Notes: generated by a model from the sequence alone, not told the origin. Positions 16,221 through 26,253 are shown, counted from the stretch's first letter. The stretch is 64,000 nucleotides of DNA from G963662655 sp963666875 (GCA_963666875.2 CAXXPU010000006.1:434001-498000), one strand, 5' to 3'. A program made the numbers and translations.

Positions 16221-18824
16221 ATGATACATGACAGATCAAGAATAGAACATATTGAAATCGAGGATGTTCTGAAAAAAGCGTACATGGAATATTCCATGAG
16301 CGTGATTGTTTCCAGAGCGTTGCCGGATTCGCGCGATGGCTTGAAGCCTTCGCAGCGCCGCATCCTCTTTGCGATGAACGAACTCAATCTCGCGCCCGGA
16401 AGAGGTTTCCGTAAGTGCGCGAAGATCGCCGGCGATACTTCGGGTAACTACCACCCGCACGGCGAGCAGGTTGTCTATCCGACGCTCGTCCGTATGGCAC
16501 AGCCCTGGAGCCTGCGTTACCTCCTGATCGACGGTCAGGGTAACTTTGGTTCTCAGGACGGCGATCCACCCGCCGCGATGCGTTATACGGAGGCGAGACT
16601 GCACAAGGCAGCCGTCGATCTGATGTCCGATCTGGACAAAGACACCGTCGATTACCAGGGGAACTACGACGACACCCGAAAAGAGCCAAAAGTCTTTCCG
16701 TCGAAATTCCCGAATCTCATCTGCAACGGCTCGTCGGGTATCGCGGTCGGTATGGCGACCAACATGGCGCCGCACAACATCAACGAAGTCTGTGACGGTA
16801 TCGTGGCGCAGATCGACAATCCCGACATCGAGCCGCTCGAACTGCTGAAGTACATCAAGGGACCCGACTTTCCGACCGGCGGTTTCGTCATCGGAAGACA
16901 GGGAATCAAGGAATATTTCACGACCGGGCACGGCAAGATTACCCTGCGCGGTAAGGCTGCCATCGAGACCAAGAACAACAACTCCGAGCAGATCGTCATC
17001 ACCGAGATCCCCTACCAGCTCAACAAAACGCTCCTCATCGAGCGTATCGTGAAGCTGGTCAAGGACAAGAGGATCGACGGCATCTCCGATATCCGCGACG
17101 AATCCGGACGCCAGGGGATGCGCCTGGTGATCGCCATCAAGCGCGGCTACGAAGGCAACAGCGTACTCAACAAGCTCTATAAATATTCCCAGCTTCAGGG
17201 CACCTTCAGCGTCATGAATCGCGCACTGGTGGGCGGCGAGCCGAAAGTGCTCAGCATGAAGCAGATGATCCAGAGCTACATCGATTTCCGCCATGATGTG
17301 GTGGTGCGACGAACGCAGTTCGAACTGGACAAAGCCGAAAAACGCCTCCACATCCTCGAAGGTTACCGCATCGCGCTGGATAACATCGACGAAGTGATCA
17401 AGACCATCCGCGAATCGAATACGGTTCAGGACGCCAGCGACAACCTGCAGGCACGGTTCGGACTCTCAGAAATTCAGGCCAAGGCGATCCTGGACATGCG
17501 GCTGCAAAAGCTGACCGGACTCGAACGCGACAAGATCGAGGAAGAGTACCAGAGCCTTGTCCTGACGATCAAAGAACTGAAGGACATCCTCGCGATTCGC
17601 GAACTCAGAATGAATATCATCAAGGAAGAGGTGGCAGAGATGCGCGATAAGTACGGCGACGCCCGTCGTACCGTGATTCTCGACGGTTCCGGCGATATCG
17701 AGACCGAAGACATGATCGCCGACGAGGAGATGGTCATCACCATCTCGCACGATGGCTACATCAAGCGTCTTCCCATCGACACCTATCGCAAGCAGGGACG
17801 CGGCGGCAAGGGACTCTCGGGATCCAACCTGAAGGATGAGGACTTCATCGAGACCATCTTCGTCGCTTCCACCCATTCCTATATCCTGTTCTTCACCGAT
17901 CAGGGCATGTGCTACTGGCTCAAGGTGCACAGAATCCCGCGTATGGGACGTCTGGCACGCGGCAAGGCGATCGTCAATTTACTCCAGTTGAAGGATGAGA
18001 AGGTCAAGGCCTTCGTGACGGTCCGCGACTTCAACAACCCGCACTTCATCACCATGGTGACCCGCAACGGCATCATCAAGAAGACGGCGCTGGAAGCCTA
18101 TTCCAGACCGCGCGTAAACGGAATCATCGCCATCAAGCTTATCGAAGGCGACGAACTGATCGACGCCCAAATCACCGAAGGAACCAACGACATCATTCTG
18201 GCGACCTGGAACGGATTCGCCAACCGCTTTAACGAACAGGACGCGCGTGCGCTGGGACGTAATTCGCAGGGCGTTCGCGGCATCAGCCTTAGGCCGGACG
18301 ACCGGGTTGTGGCGATGGTGGTCGTAAAGCGCGAAGGGACGCTGCTCTCCATCAGCGAGAACGGCTTCGGCAAGCGCACCGAGATCAGCAGCTACTCGGT
18401 GACCAAGCGCGGCTCGAAGGGCGTGATCACCCTGAAGACGACCGAGCGTAACGGACACCTTGTATCGCTCCTCGAGGTGGTCGATAACGACGACCTGATC
18501 ATCATCACCAAAAACGGCATGATCATCCGGCAGGCAGTCGCCAATATCAGCGTGATCGGGCGCAACACGCAAGGCGTGAAGCTGATCGGACTGAACGAAC
18601 ACGACAAGGTGATCGACGTCTCACGCATCCAGGCGGAAGAAGAATACGACGAGGAAGACGACGAGAACGCCGAACCGGTCCCCGAAGAAGAACTCTACGC
18701 CGAATACGAAGATGAAGTCGTGGAAGTTGACGACGGAGAAGACGAGGAGATCTCGGAGCTCAAAGATCCGGACGATGAAGACGAAGAGATAACTTCGAAC
18801 GACGAAGAAATCGAAGACGAATAA
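16221..18824 (+). CDS. gyrA: DNA gyrase subunit A
   Basis: The 867-residue protein is the DNA-cleaving subunit. The catalytic Tyr lies in AAMRYTEARL and is residue 122, the same number as in E. coli. A GyrA box variant (QGRGGKG) lies in the C-terminal pinwheel near residue 530, identifying a supercoiling gyrase rather than ParC. The last 60 or so residues are extremely acidic, longer than the acidic tail of E. coli GyrA; by analogy this may tune supercoiling. The quinolone-determining segment reads HPHGEQVVYPTLV, so positions 83 and 87 are Gln and Pro instead of Ser/Asp. The HGExVxYPTLV form also occurs in some Planctomycetes-type gyrases from memory. Confidence 0.97.
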   Translation: MIHDRSRIEHIEIEDVLKKAYMEYSMSVIVSRALPDSRDGLKPSQRRILFAMNELNLAPGRGFRKCAKIAGDTSGNYHPHGEQVVYPTLVRMAQPWSLRYLLIDGQGNFGSQDGDPPAAMRYTEARLHKAAVDLMSDLDKDTVDYQGNYDDTRKEPKVFPSKFPNLICNGSSGIAVGMATNMAPHNINEVCDGIVAQIDNPDIEPLELLKYIKGPDFPTGGFVIGRQGIKEYFTTGHGKITLRGKAAIETKNNNSEQIVITEIPYQLNKTLLIERIVKLVKDKRIDGISDIRDESGRQGMRLVIAIKRGYEGNSVLNKLYKYSQLQGTFSVMNRALVGGEPKVLSMKQMIQSYIDFRHDVVVRRTQFELDKAEKRLHILEGYRIALDNIDEVIKTIRESNTVQDASDNLQARFGLSEIQAKAILDMRLQKLTGLERDKIEEEYQSLVLTIKELKDILAIRELRMNIIKEEVAEMRDKYGDARRTVILDGSGDIETEDMIADEEMVITISHDGYIKRLPIDTYRKQGRGGKGLSGSNLKDEDFIETIFVASTHSYILFFTDQGMCYWLKVHRIPRMGRLARGKAIVNLLQLKDEKVKAFVTVRDFNNPHFITMVTRNGIIKKTALEAYSRPRVNGIIAIKLIEGDELIDAQITEGTNDIILATWNGFANRFNEQDARALGRNSQGVRGISLRPDDRVVAMVVVKREGTLLSISENGFGKRTEISSYSVTKRGSKGVITLKTTERNGHLVSLLEVVDNDDLIIITKNGMIIRQAVANISVIGRNTQGVKLIGLNEHDKVIDVSRIQAEEEYDEEDDENAEPVPEEELYAEYEDEVVEVDDGEDEEISELKDPDDEDEEITSNDEEIEDE

Positions 18825-18849
18825 TCAACACACAACGAATAATAGATCG

Positions 18850-18887
18850 AACCCCAATGCGGCTCGCCGCATCGGGGTTTGTCTTTT
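18850..18887 (+). terminator. Rho-independent terminator after gyrA
   Basis: AACCCC-A-ATGCGGC pairs with GCCGCAT-C-GGGGTT around a TC loop, followed by TGTCTTTTTC. It closes the gyrB-gyrA unit. Confidence 0.9.
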
Positions 18888-18890
18888 TCA

Positions 18891-19079
18891 GATTCCAACT
18901 TCTGAATGTGTCGCTTACGACTCTTCCGAATGTCTGAATGTCGTATTGCTTCAGGATCGGCGTTAAATACCAATCCATATAGTATCAATAACCATATCAC
19001 AAACGGAAAAAAACCATAACGGGGAAAATCAACATTCAGAAGAGATGCTGCGCATCACATTCGGAAGTTGATTTTCCTG
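18891..19079. repeat. Dispersed ATTCGGAAGTTGATTTT inverted repeats
   Basis: A pair of arms (GGAAAATCAACATTCAGAAG at 19023-19042 and CATTCGGAAGTTGATTTTCC at 19058-19077) encloses a small GATGC/GCATC hairpin. Related single arms (CCAACTTCTGAATGTG and TTCCGAATGTC) lie at 18893-18940. The structure matches 13814-13901. It precedes the lipoprotein start by about 50 bases. Confidence 0.7.
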
Positions 19080-19126
19080 TTGACGTGATGACGCGGCTTC
19101 GAATATGGTTCTTAGTGGTGGATAAT

Positions 19127-19708
19127 ATGAAAGTAATACGGTTATTCCTGAGCCTTCTGGTAATTGTTGTTGCGGCATGTACGCCCGGCTATCTGCCGGT
19201 TCGGGACGAAAATGTGCATGTGCGGAACGATATCGGCTATATCGAGATGCCGGAATATTCGCTTGCCGTGCAGCCATCCTACTGGTCGCACAAGCCGGAC
19301 AACGTCTCCGATTACTACACAACGTTCGAGATTCAGGTCGTGAACAAGACGAATCGCAACATCAGCGTTTCGCCTGGCGATATCGTACTTCTCGATGAGA
19401 ATCGCAGGCAATACGACCCTGTTTCCACCGACGAGATCATCCATCTGCTGGTCGATGAATCGCCCTCGCTTCGGCATTTCTCCGATACGCCGGTGAGCCT
19501 ACGGGACGAACAGGAGTGGTACACGGATCAATTGGAAGCCCGTCAGAAGCTGATGTCGCAATCGTTTCACTTTGGCGAGATCAGCCCCCGGGCGTCAAAA
19601 TCCGGCTTTGTCTTTTTCCAGAAGGTTCCGACGCGAAACCGTTTTCTGACTGTCCTTTTCAAGGATCAGACGATCCGATTTTCCCGTGATCAAAAAACAG
19701 ATAAATAA
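19127..19708 (+). CDS. Predicted lipoprotein of unknown function
   Basis: The start at 19127 gives MKVIRLFLSLLVIVVAAC, a signal peptide ending in a VVAAC lipobox, so the mature protein should be lipid-anchored at Cys18 (193 residues before processing). A GGTGG ribosome site precedes it; an upstream ATG would add an implausible leader. The mature part has beta-rich segments (YTTFEIQVVNKTNRNISVSPGDIVLLDE) resembling an immunoglobulin-like fold that holds a bound or exposed loop. No family was recognised. It starts a four-gene run with guaA, the chaperone gene and recG, and guaA begins 13 bases downstream. Confidence 0.75.
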   Translation: MKVIRLFLSLLVIVVAACTPGYLPVRDENVHVRNDIGYIEMPEYSLAVQPSYWSHKPDNVSDYYTTFEIQVVNKTNRNISVSPGDIVLLDENRRQYDPVSTDEIIHLLVDESPSLRHFSDTPVSLRDEQEWYTDQLEARQKLMSQSFHFGEISPRASKSGFVFFQKVPTRNRFLTVLFKDQTIRFSRDQKTDK

Positions 19709-19720
19709 TCTGGAGATACA

Positions 19721-21256
19721 ATGAAGCATGAACTTGCATTGATCCTCGATTTCGGTTCACAATACACGCAGTTGATCGCCAAAACGATCCGGCGCATGAA
19801 CATCTACTCCGAAATCGTACCCTTCAATACGCCCTACGATGAAATCGTTAGAAAATCGCCGAGAGCCCTGATCCTATCCGGAAGCCCATCCAGCGTCAAC
19901 GCGCCGGATGCGCCGATTCCGGACGAACGAATCTTCGACCTGCACATGCCGATCCTGGGTGTCTGCTATGGTATGCAGCTCATGACCCACACGCTGGGCG
20001 GAACCGTAATCCGCTCCGATAAAAAGGAATACGGCTATGCGCGGATTCATGTCGAAAATCACGAATCGCTCTTCAGAGGGTTGTCGCAATTCGAGGATGT
20101 GTGGATGAGTCACGGCGACGCGGTGAAGGAGCTACCCTGGGGATTCCATCGCATCGCGTGGAGCGAGAACTCGCCCTACGCCGCCATCGCGCACGACGAA
20201 AAGCCGATGTACGCATTGCAGTTCCATCCCGAGGTGACCAACACCACCCACGGCTATGAAATGCTGGAGAACTTCTGCGACATCGCCGGATTCTCCCGCG
20301 ACTGGACGCCCGAATCGTTCATCGACGCGACCATCGGAGCAATCCGCAGGCAGGTGGGCTACGACAAGGTGATCCTCGGTCTGAGCGGTGGAGTCGACTC
20401 CTCCGTGGTCGGCGCGCTGCTGCACAAGGCGATCGGTGAAAACCTGATCCCGATCCTGGTCGATACGGGACTCCTGCGCATGAACGAGGCGAATGAGGTC
20501 AGAGAGGCGTTTCAGGATGCGTTCGGCATGGAGTTGATTGTCATTGATGCGGGGGAGGAGTTCCTCCGCCGTTTGGAGGGTGTCTCGGATCCAGAAAACA
20601 AGCGCAAGATCATCGGCAACACGTTCATCGAGATCTTCGAGCGAGAGGCCGCGAAGCATCCGGATGCGCATTTTCTGGCGCAGGGAACGCTTTATCCCGA
20701 CCTGATCGAGAGCGTATCGTTCAAGGGACCGTCCGCGACGATCAAGTCGCACCATAACGTGGGTGGACTGCCGGAGAAGATGAATCTGAAGCTGGTCGAG
20801 CCGCTTCGGGAGCTCTTCAAGGACGAGGTGCGTGAGGTGGGCAGGGAGCTCGGACTACCGGCAAAACTGGTCGAGCGGCATCCGTTCCCGGGTCCCGGAC
20901 TGGCGATTCGCATCATCGGCGATATCACGCCGGAGAAGGTCGATGTCTTGCAGAAGATCGACGCGATCTTCATCGGCGAGCTTTGGGAACAGGATTTATA
21001 TCATACGACGTGGCAGGCGTTTGCGGTTCTATTACCGGTGCAGTCTGTCGGCGTGATGGGAGACGAACGCACATACGAAAACGTCTGCGCCCTGCGCGCC
21101 GTGGGTAGCTCGGACGGCATGACCGCCGACTGGACGGAATTGCCCTACGGTTTCCTCAAGCGCGTATCCAACCGTATTATCAACGAAGTTCAGGGAGTCA
21201 ATCGGGTGGTTTACGATATCAGTTCCAAGCCGCCTGCAACCATCGAGTGGGAATAG
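19721..21256 (+). CDS. guaA: GMP synthase (glutamine-hydrolysing)
   Basis: The 511-residue enzyme aminates XMP to GMP using glutamine and ATP in purine biosynthesis. The N-terminal class I amidotransferase has the nucleophile elbow GVCYGMQL near residue 82 and the His/Glu pair in FHPEVTNT near 168. The ATP-pyrophosphatase P-loop GLSGGVDSSVV lies near 222. The C-terminal dimerisation domain includes HPFPGPGLAIR and ends PPATIEWE as usual. Length and motifs are complete. A GGAG site precedes the ATG. Confidence 0.97.
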   Translation: MKHELALILDFGSQYTQLIAKTIRRMNIYSEIVPFNTPYDEIVRKSPRALILSGSPSSVNAPDAPIPDERIFDLHMPILGVCYGMQLMTHTLGGTVIRSDKKEYGYARIHVENHESLFRGLSQFEDVWMSHGDAVKELPWGFHRIAWSENSPYAAIAHDEKPMYALQFHPEVTNTTHGYEMLENFCDIAGFSRDWTPESFIDATIGAIRRQVGYDKVILGLSGGVDSSVVGALLHKAIGENLIPILVDTGLLRMNEANEVREAFQDAFGMELIVIDAGEEFLRRLEGVSDPENKRKIIGNTFIEIFEREAAKHPDAHFLAQGTLYPDLIESVSFKGPSATIKSHHNVGGLPEKMNLKLVEPLRELFKDEVREVGRELGLPAKLVERHPFPGPGLAIRIIGDITPEKVDVLQKIDAIFIGELWEQDLYHTTWQAFAVLLPVQSVGVMGDERTYENVCALRAVGSSDGMTADWTELPYGFLKRVSNRIINEVQGVNRVVYDISSKPPATIEWE

Positions 21257-21257
21257 T

Positions 21258-24089
21258 ATGCGAAAGATTTTCGTCGCTTTGATTCTTCTTGGAACGCTGT
21301 GCCTGAATGCGCAGGTCGTCGCCCGAGTAGGGAAACAGTACATCACCGAAACCCGCCTGGAAGAGGAGATCGACTACCTCTTCGATCAGCAGCAAACCCC
21401 GAGTACGTACTACGCATTGCGTCGTCAGGCATTGGACAACCTGATCGAGGAAGCCCTGCTGGTCAATTTCGCCGACGAGTATGGCATCATCGTCGATAGC
21501 AGCGAGGTGGAGGCGTATTTCATCAACGAGTACGGCGATCACCCGCAGTTTCAGGAGAACGGCGCGTTCAGTTATCTCAAGTTCAAGCGGCTGCTGAAGC
21601 GTCCGCGCGTGAAAAAGGTATGGCAGGACCTGTATATGGATCTGCTGCTGAGCAAGACGCGCTCGATCGTCGAGGAGGGTTTCGAGCTGACGGACGCGAT
21701 GATCCGCGACCAGTTCGTGACCAGCAATTTCCAGTTCGACATCGGCTTTATTACCATCGACGGCGAACTGCTGGACGTCCCGCAAAGCTGTACGCTGGAA
21801 GGCGCCATGGAGTTCTATCGGAAGCATTTCCAGCGATACCGGTCGCCGAGACGTGTGCGCCTGGAGCTGTACGTCTTGCAGGATAAAGAGATCGAACTGC
21901 CGTCGGAGGTCTCGGAAGAGGATCTGATGCGATTCTATCTTCCTCTGGCTTCCGAGCGACCCTTCGACGAAGTGCGCGATAGCCTGGCAACCGTTCTCAC
22001 TTATCAATTACGTCATCGTATAACGCGCGATTCGCTGGAGATCATCCGACAAATGGTGGATGACAACAACCCCGTTCCCATCTCGCCCGTGCTGACCGAT
22101 TACCTCGAATACTCGAGCACGATCGGCGACTTCGAACAGGCGGAGCGAATCCTGGCAAGGGCTTTCGAACTGAAGAAGGGAAGCATTTCGGAGCTGTTCG
22201 ACATCGGCTTCGGTCACCTGTTCTTTCGCATTCTGGATATGGAAGAGCCGCACAGCGAACTGACCCCGGAAGTGGGCAAACGGGTGTGGATGGACTATAT
22301 CGAAGACGCTCGCACGATGCAATACTCGGGCGATTTTCGCGATTATTACTATCAGAACATCGATCGCTTCATCGTGCCGGCGGCGTACGTGACCCGCATC
22401 GTAGTCGATCCCGAGCGATACCGCAGCAGGATCGACATCCCGGAAGCGGCTGTACGACAATACTATCGGTCGAACAGGCAGCAATTTAACCGCAGCGGCA
22501 GGATCATGTCCTTCGAAGACACTCGCGAGACGATTCTGGCCGGTTTGCAGGATCAGGCGATTCAGGAACGGTTGGAGCAAATCCGCGGCAACGTGCTGCC
22601 CTCCCTTTACGACGATCGCACGTTGAATGCATTGCAAGCCGAATACCGATACGATATGGATCGAACGATCATTTTCCTCGATCGACTGGAGAACCTGGAA
22701 CCGGTCGATAACTACATCGCCTACGCCATGCGCCGCAACGAAAACGCTTCTTCCGGCGTGTTGACATACCGCGATCGTCTTGTGATCTACCGTGTCGATT
22801 CGGTCTATCCCGAATACATTCCATCTTACGAACAGGTGCAGAATCAACTGCCGACGATGAGCGAAGAGCTTGTACCTGCGGATACCACCGCCTACCGTCT
22901 GTTCTACGACCGCAACCAGAGCTATTTCACCACACCGGACAGTCTCAGCATCGGCGGCGTGTTCTATCCGATCGAGACCGATTCCGTACATGTTTCCATG
23001 AACGAGGTTCGAGCCTATTTTCAGAAGCACAAGAAGGAATTCTACATGTCGCCTAAGGTGACGTACGAGGCGTTTTTCCTGTATGACCCGGACGGAAAGC
23101 GGCAGGAATACGCCGACTATCTTTATCACTATGCCAGCAGGAAGAAAAACCTTTCGCTCCTGCAGAAATTACTCGGCTCCGAATACAAAGTCCCGATGAC
23201 CGGCGCAGCCTATCTGGACGAGCTTCCGATCGAGATGCGCAACGCGCTGGAAGATATCTATCGCGATGAGGTGTCTGATCCGGTGTTTGTCGAGAATGGC
23301 TGGCTGATGGTGATGAAGACCGGCCAAAAAGCCGCCGGAGCCGCGACGCTCAATGAAGTAGCCGACGAAATCCGCCACAAACTGGAGATCCGTAAAGCGG
23401 ACAGCCTCGCCTACGCCAGAGCGCGGTTCGTCTTCGACAACGCCAACTACTTCTCCGACGTCTTCACTCTTGCGGACAGCTCTTATATCCACGAGACGGT
23501 ATTGCAGGCGATCGACGACGATTTCGAGCCGTTCGGCAGCATTTACGAATTCCGTCAGCGTTTCATGCAGCTCTATAAGAACGAGAAATACACCAGCATC
23601 GTCAAGAGTCGCGATGGTTATTCCGTACTCTTCATGCGCAGGAAGCTGCCCGGCAAGCAGATATCCTACGAGGAATCGCTGCCGCAGATTCGCGGTATGT
23701 ATGAGGACGAGACACGCAGAAAAGACCGCAAGGAATTCCTCAACCGGCTGATCCAGCGGCTTCGAGAAGGCGAGAATAGCGAATCGCAGCTTGTATTCCT
23801 GGGTGAATGGAAGCTGGCGTACGACCTGACCGTCGATGGTGAGATCCCCGGCATTCAGTACAGCGAATACATCCTCGCGGACGCGGTGAAGAAGGCGAAG
23901 GGCGAGTATGGCTATCCCATTCGGCTGGAGGACGATAGCTACCTGATCTATCGTGTGGAAAATTCCCATCAGGCCAACAGGGACAGCATCGAACGAGACC
24001 TGAAGAGCTTCAGGGAGAATCTTCTGCGCAAAAAATTCGACGACTGGATGCACGAGTATCGTGCGACGGTGGGTGTCGAAGTCTATTAG
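21258..24089 (+). CDS. Large SurA/PpiC-like periplasmic folding factor
   Basis: The 943-residue protein starts one base after guaA. It has a signal peptide (IFVALILLGTLCLNAQ) followed by VVARVGKQYITETRLEEEID, the typical N-terminus of SurA/PrsA chaperones, then a long helical region with SurA_N-like helices (LDNLIEEALLVNFADEYGI). Several later segments resemble parvulin (PpiC) repeats, for example YEAFFLYDP near 616 and VSDPVFVENGWLMVMKTG near 673. It is about twice the length of SurA, suggesting two or three chaperone/parvulin units. A role in outer-membrane or secreted protein folding is inferred; catalytic parvulin residues could not be confirmed by eye. Confidence 0.72.
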   Translation: MRKIFVALILLGTLCLNAQVVARVGKQYITETRLEEEIDYLFDQQQTPSTYYALRRQALDNLIEEALLVNFADEYGIIVDSSEVEAYFINEYGDHPQFQENGAFSYLKFKRLLKRPRVKKVWQDLYMDLLLSKTRSIVEEGFELTDAMIRDQFVTSNFQFDIGFITIDGELLDVPQSCTLEGAMEFYRKHFQRYRSPRRVRLELYVLQDKEIELPSEVSEEDLMRFYLPLASERPFDEVRDSLATVLTYQLRHRITRDSLEIIRQMVDDNNPVPISPVLTDYLEYSSTIGDFEQAERILARAFELKKGSISELFDIGFGHLFFRILDMEEPHSELTPEVGKRVWMDYIEDARTMQYSGDFRDYYYQNIDRFIVPAAYVTRIVVDPERYRSRIDIPEAAVRQYYRSNRQQFNRSGRIMSFEDTRETILAGLQDQAIQERLEQIRGNVLPSLYDDRTLNALQAEYRYDMDRTIIFLDRLENLEPVDNYIAYAMRRNENASSGVLTYRDRLVIYRVDSVYPEYIPSYEQVQNQLPTMSEELVPADTTAYRLFYDRNQSYFTTPDSLSIGGVFYPIETDSVHVSMNEVRAYFQKHKKEFYMSPKVTYEAFFLYDPDGKRQEYADYLYHYASRKKNLSLLQKLLGSEYKVPMTGAAYLDELPIEMRNALEDIYRDEVSDPVFVENGWLMVMKTGQKAAGAATLNEVADEIRHKLEIRKADSLAYARARFVFDNANYFSDVFTLADSSYIHETVLQAIDDDFEPFGSIYEFRQRFMQLYKNEKYTSIVKSRDGYSVLFMRRKLPGKQISYEESLPQIRGMYEDETRRKDRKEFLNRLIQRLREGENSESQLVFLGEWKLAYDLTVDGEIPGIQYSEYILADAVKKAKGEYGYPIRLEDDSYLIYRVENSHQANRDSIERDLKSFRENLLRKKFDDWMHEYRATVGVEVY

Positions 24090-24095
24090 CTCATT

Positions 24096-26177
24096 ATGAA
24101 TCCCTGGAACGTCGAGATTCAGTACCTCACGGGCGTTGGCGAACATCGCGCCAGATTGCTCGCCAAGCTGAACATCCAATCGGTGGGCGATCTTCTCGAG
24201 TCCTTTCCACGTTCCTACATCAATCGCAAGACCATGCTGCGGATCGGAGACCTCGAGATCGATCAGCAGAGCGCGATTATCGGCAAGGTTCAGGCGATCG
24301 ACGAGCATCGCACATCGCGCGGCAAACGGCAGCTCAACGTCTCGGTCACCGATGGCGAAGCGGTCTTGATGTGTACGTGGTTTCGCTACGGCAAGTGGTT
24401 GACGGAGCAGCTCGAAGAGGGCGCATCCATCTGGGTATCGGGAATGGTGAGCGGCTATCACGGCATGCCGCAGATCATCCATCCCGAGTTCGAAATTCTC
24501 GACGCGGAGGAAGCACCCGACGATTTCTGGAAAAACCGGATCATCCTTCCCATCTACCAACTGACCGACAAGCTCACTGTCACCATCATGCGCAAACTGG
24601 TGGTCGCCGCCTTCAGCAAATATCACGCCTTCATCCCGGAGACTTTACCGGATAATATATTGCAGCACTATGACTTTCCGCAGCGAAAAGCCGCGCTCGA
24701 GAAGATGCACTTTCCCGTACCGGAGACCGACGTCGAGAAGGTCAGGCAGCGGTTTATCTACGAGGAATTCTTCTATCATCAACTGCTTCTGGCGCGTGTC
24801 TATAGCGAGCGGAAGAAAAACCCTATCGGCGTCTCGCTGCCCGTGCAGAAGACCTTCACCACGCGGCTGAAGAACAGCCTTCCGTTCCGGCTCACCAAGG
24901 CGCAGCAACGGGTGATCCGCGAGATCGTCGGAGACATGGAATCGACCAGCCAGATGAACCGGCTCCTGCAAGGCGATGTCGGATCGGGAAAGACCATCGT
25001 GACCCTTTTCGCTATGCTGCTGGCGGTCGAGAACGGCTATCAGGCAGTGCTCATGGCGCCTACCGAAATCCTCGCCGAACAGCACTACCACAGCGCGACG
25101 AAGCTGCTCGAAAACCAGCCGGAATTACGCATCGCTCTGCTCAAGGGCGGGAATTACAAGGGCAAGAAGGCGATACTCGAGAAAATCGCAGCCGGCGAGA
25201 TCGACCTCGTCTTCGGCACCCACGCGCTGATCCAGAAGAATGTGCGATTTCACAACATCGGGTTCATTTGCATCGACGAGCAGCACCGTTTCGGCGTCCG
25301 GCAGCGCGCGCTGCTCAGCGAGAAGGGCGAGAAACCGAATCTCCTGCACATGTCCGCCACGCCCATCCCGCGCTCGCTGGCCATGACCGCGTTCGGCGAC
25401 CTCGATGTCAGCGTGATCGACGAGATGCCGCCCGGACGCAAACCGATCCAGACCGTGCACAAGAACCAGGAGCACAAGTTTCAGATTTACAACGAGATGC
25501 GCAAGGAGCTTCGCAGGGGGCGTCAGGCGTATCTGGTTTGCCCGTTGGTTGAGGAGTCGGAGAAGAGCTACCTGCTCGATTCGGAGACGCTCTTCAAAGA
25601 TGTCTCGGAGAACATTTTTCCGGAGTATGCGTCGGCGCTCTTGCACGGCAGGATGAAGTCGCAGGAGAAGGACGAGATCATGCACGCGTTCAAGCGGAAG
25701 GAGTTTTCGATCCTGGTAGCGACGACCGTGATCGAGGTGGGTATCGACGTCCCCAACGCGACCATGATGGTGATCGAGCACGCCGAGCGATTCGGGCTGA
25801 GCCAGTTGCATCAGCTACGCGGCAGAGTCGGGCGCGGCGCGGAGCAGTCGTATTGTTATCTGATCTACTACCCGCCGATATCGCAAAACGGCTGGGAGCG
25901 CATCTCCACCATGTCCAGGACCAACGACGGCTTCGATATCGCCGAGAAGGATCTCGACCTGCGCGGTCCGGGCGACTTCTTTGGCACGCGGCAGTCCGGG
26001 ATGCCCGATTTCCGCCACGCGAATCTCTTACGCCATCAGGAGTGGCTCAAGCTGGCTCGCAAGGACGCCTTCGATCTGATAAGCGATGATCCGAAGCTCG
26101 AGAAACCTCAGAATCAGACGGTGAGAGAGCAGTACGATGCGTTCTATCTGGAGCGGGAAGAGTTGATAAAGTATTGA
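24096..26177 (+). CDS. recG: ATP-dependent DNA helicase RecG
   Basis: This 693-residue superfamily 2 helicase remodels stalled replication forks and Holliday junctions. The N-terminal wedge domain with an OB fold (about 60-150) is recognisable. Helicase motifs include GDVGSGKT (I, near 297), APTEILAEQH (Ia), DEQHRFG (II, near 393), MSATPIPRSLAM (III), ATTVIEVGIDVPNATMMVIE (V) and QLRGRVGRG (VI). The C-terminal RecG wedge-associated segment (DLDLRGPGDFFGTRQSGMPDF) is present. It starts 6 bases after the chaperone gene and ends its operon. Confidence 0.96.
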   Translation: MNPWNVEIQYLTGVGEHRARLLAKLNIQSVGDLLESFPRSYINRKTMLRIGDLEIDQQSAIIGKVQAIDEHRTSRGKRQLNVSVTDGEAVLMCTWFRYGKWLTEQLEEGASIWVSGMVSGYHGMPQIIHPEFEILDAEEAPDDFWKNRIILPIYQLTDKLTVTIMRKLVVAAFSKYHAFIPETLPDNILQHYDFPQRKAALEKMHFPVPETDVEKVRQRFIYEEFFYHQLLLARVYSERKKNPIGVSLPVQKTFTTRLKNSLPFRLTKAQQRVIREIVGDMESTSQMNRLLQGDVGSGKTIVTLFAMLLAVENGYQAVLMAPTEILAEQHYHSATKLLENQPELRIALLKGGNYKGKKAILEKIAAGEIDLVFGTHALIQKNVRFHNIGFICIDEQHRFGVRQRALLSEKGEKPNLLHMSATPIPRSLAMTAFGDLDVSVIDEMPPGRKPIQTVHKNQEHKFQIYNEMRKELRRGRQAYLVCPLVEESEKSYLLDSETLFKDVSENIFPEYASALLHGRMKSQEKDEIMHAFKRKEFSILVATTVIEVGIDVPNATMMVIEHAERFGLSQLHQLRGRVGRGAEQSYCYLIYYPPISQNGWERISTMSRTNDGFDIAEKDLDLRGPGDFFGTRQSGMPDFRHANLLRHQEWLKLARKDAFDLISDDPKLEKPQNQTVREQYDAFYLEREELIKY

Positions 26178-26201
26178 ATCGTTATATATCAGACAGAGAA
26201 A

Positions 26202-26217
26202 CCCCGGTTTCCCGGGG
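26202..26217 (+). terminator. Possible weak terminator after recG
   Basis: CCCCGG and CCGGGG form a short stem around a 4-base loop, 25 bases after the recG stop. No T-run follows, so intrinsic termination is doubtful. Confidence 0.35.
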
Positions 26218-26253
26218 CTAATGACAAATGTCATCCACCTCCACATCAGTGGA

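Noticed and set aside
16236..17351. 371-codon - strand frame opposite gyrA
   Set aside because: Shadow of gyrA with no independent start signals.
23169..24626. 485-codon - strand frame spanning the SurA-like and recG genes
   Set aside because: It crosses two real genes in antisense and has no motif or ribosome site.
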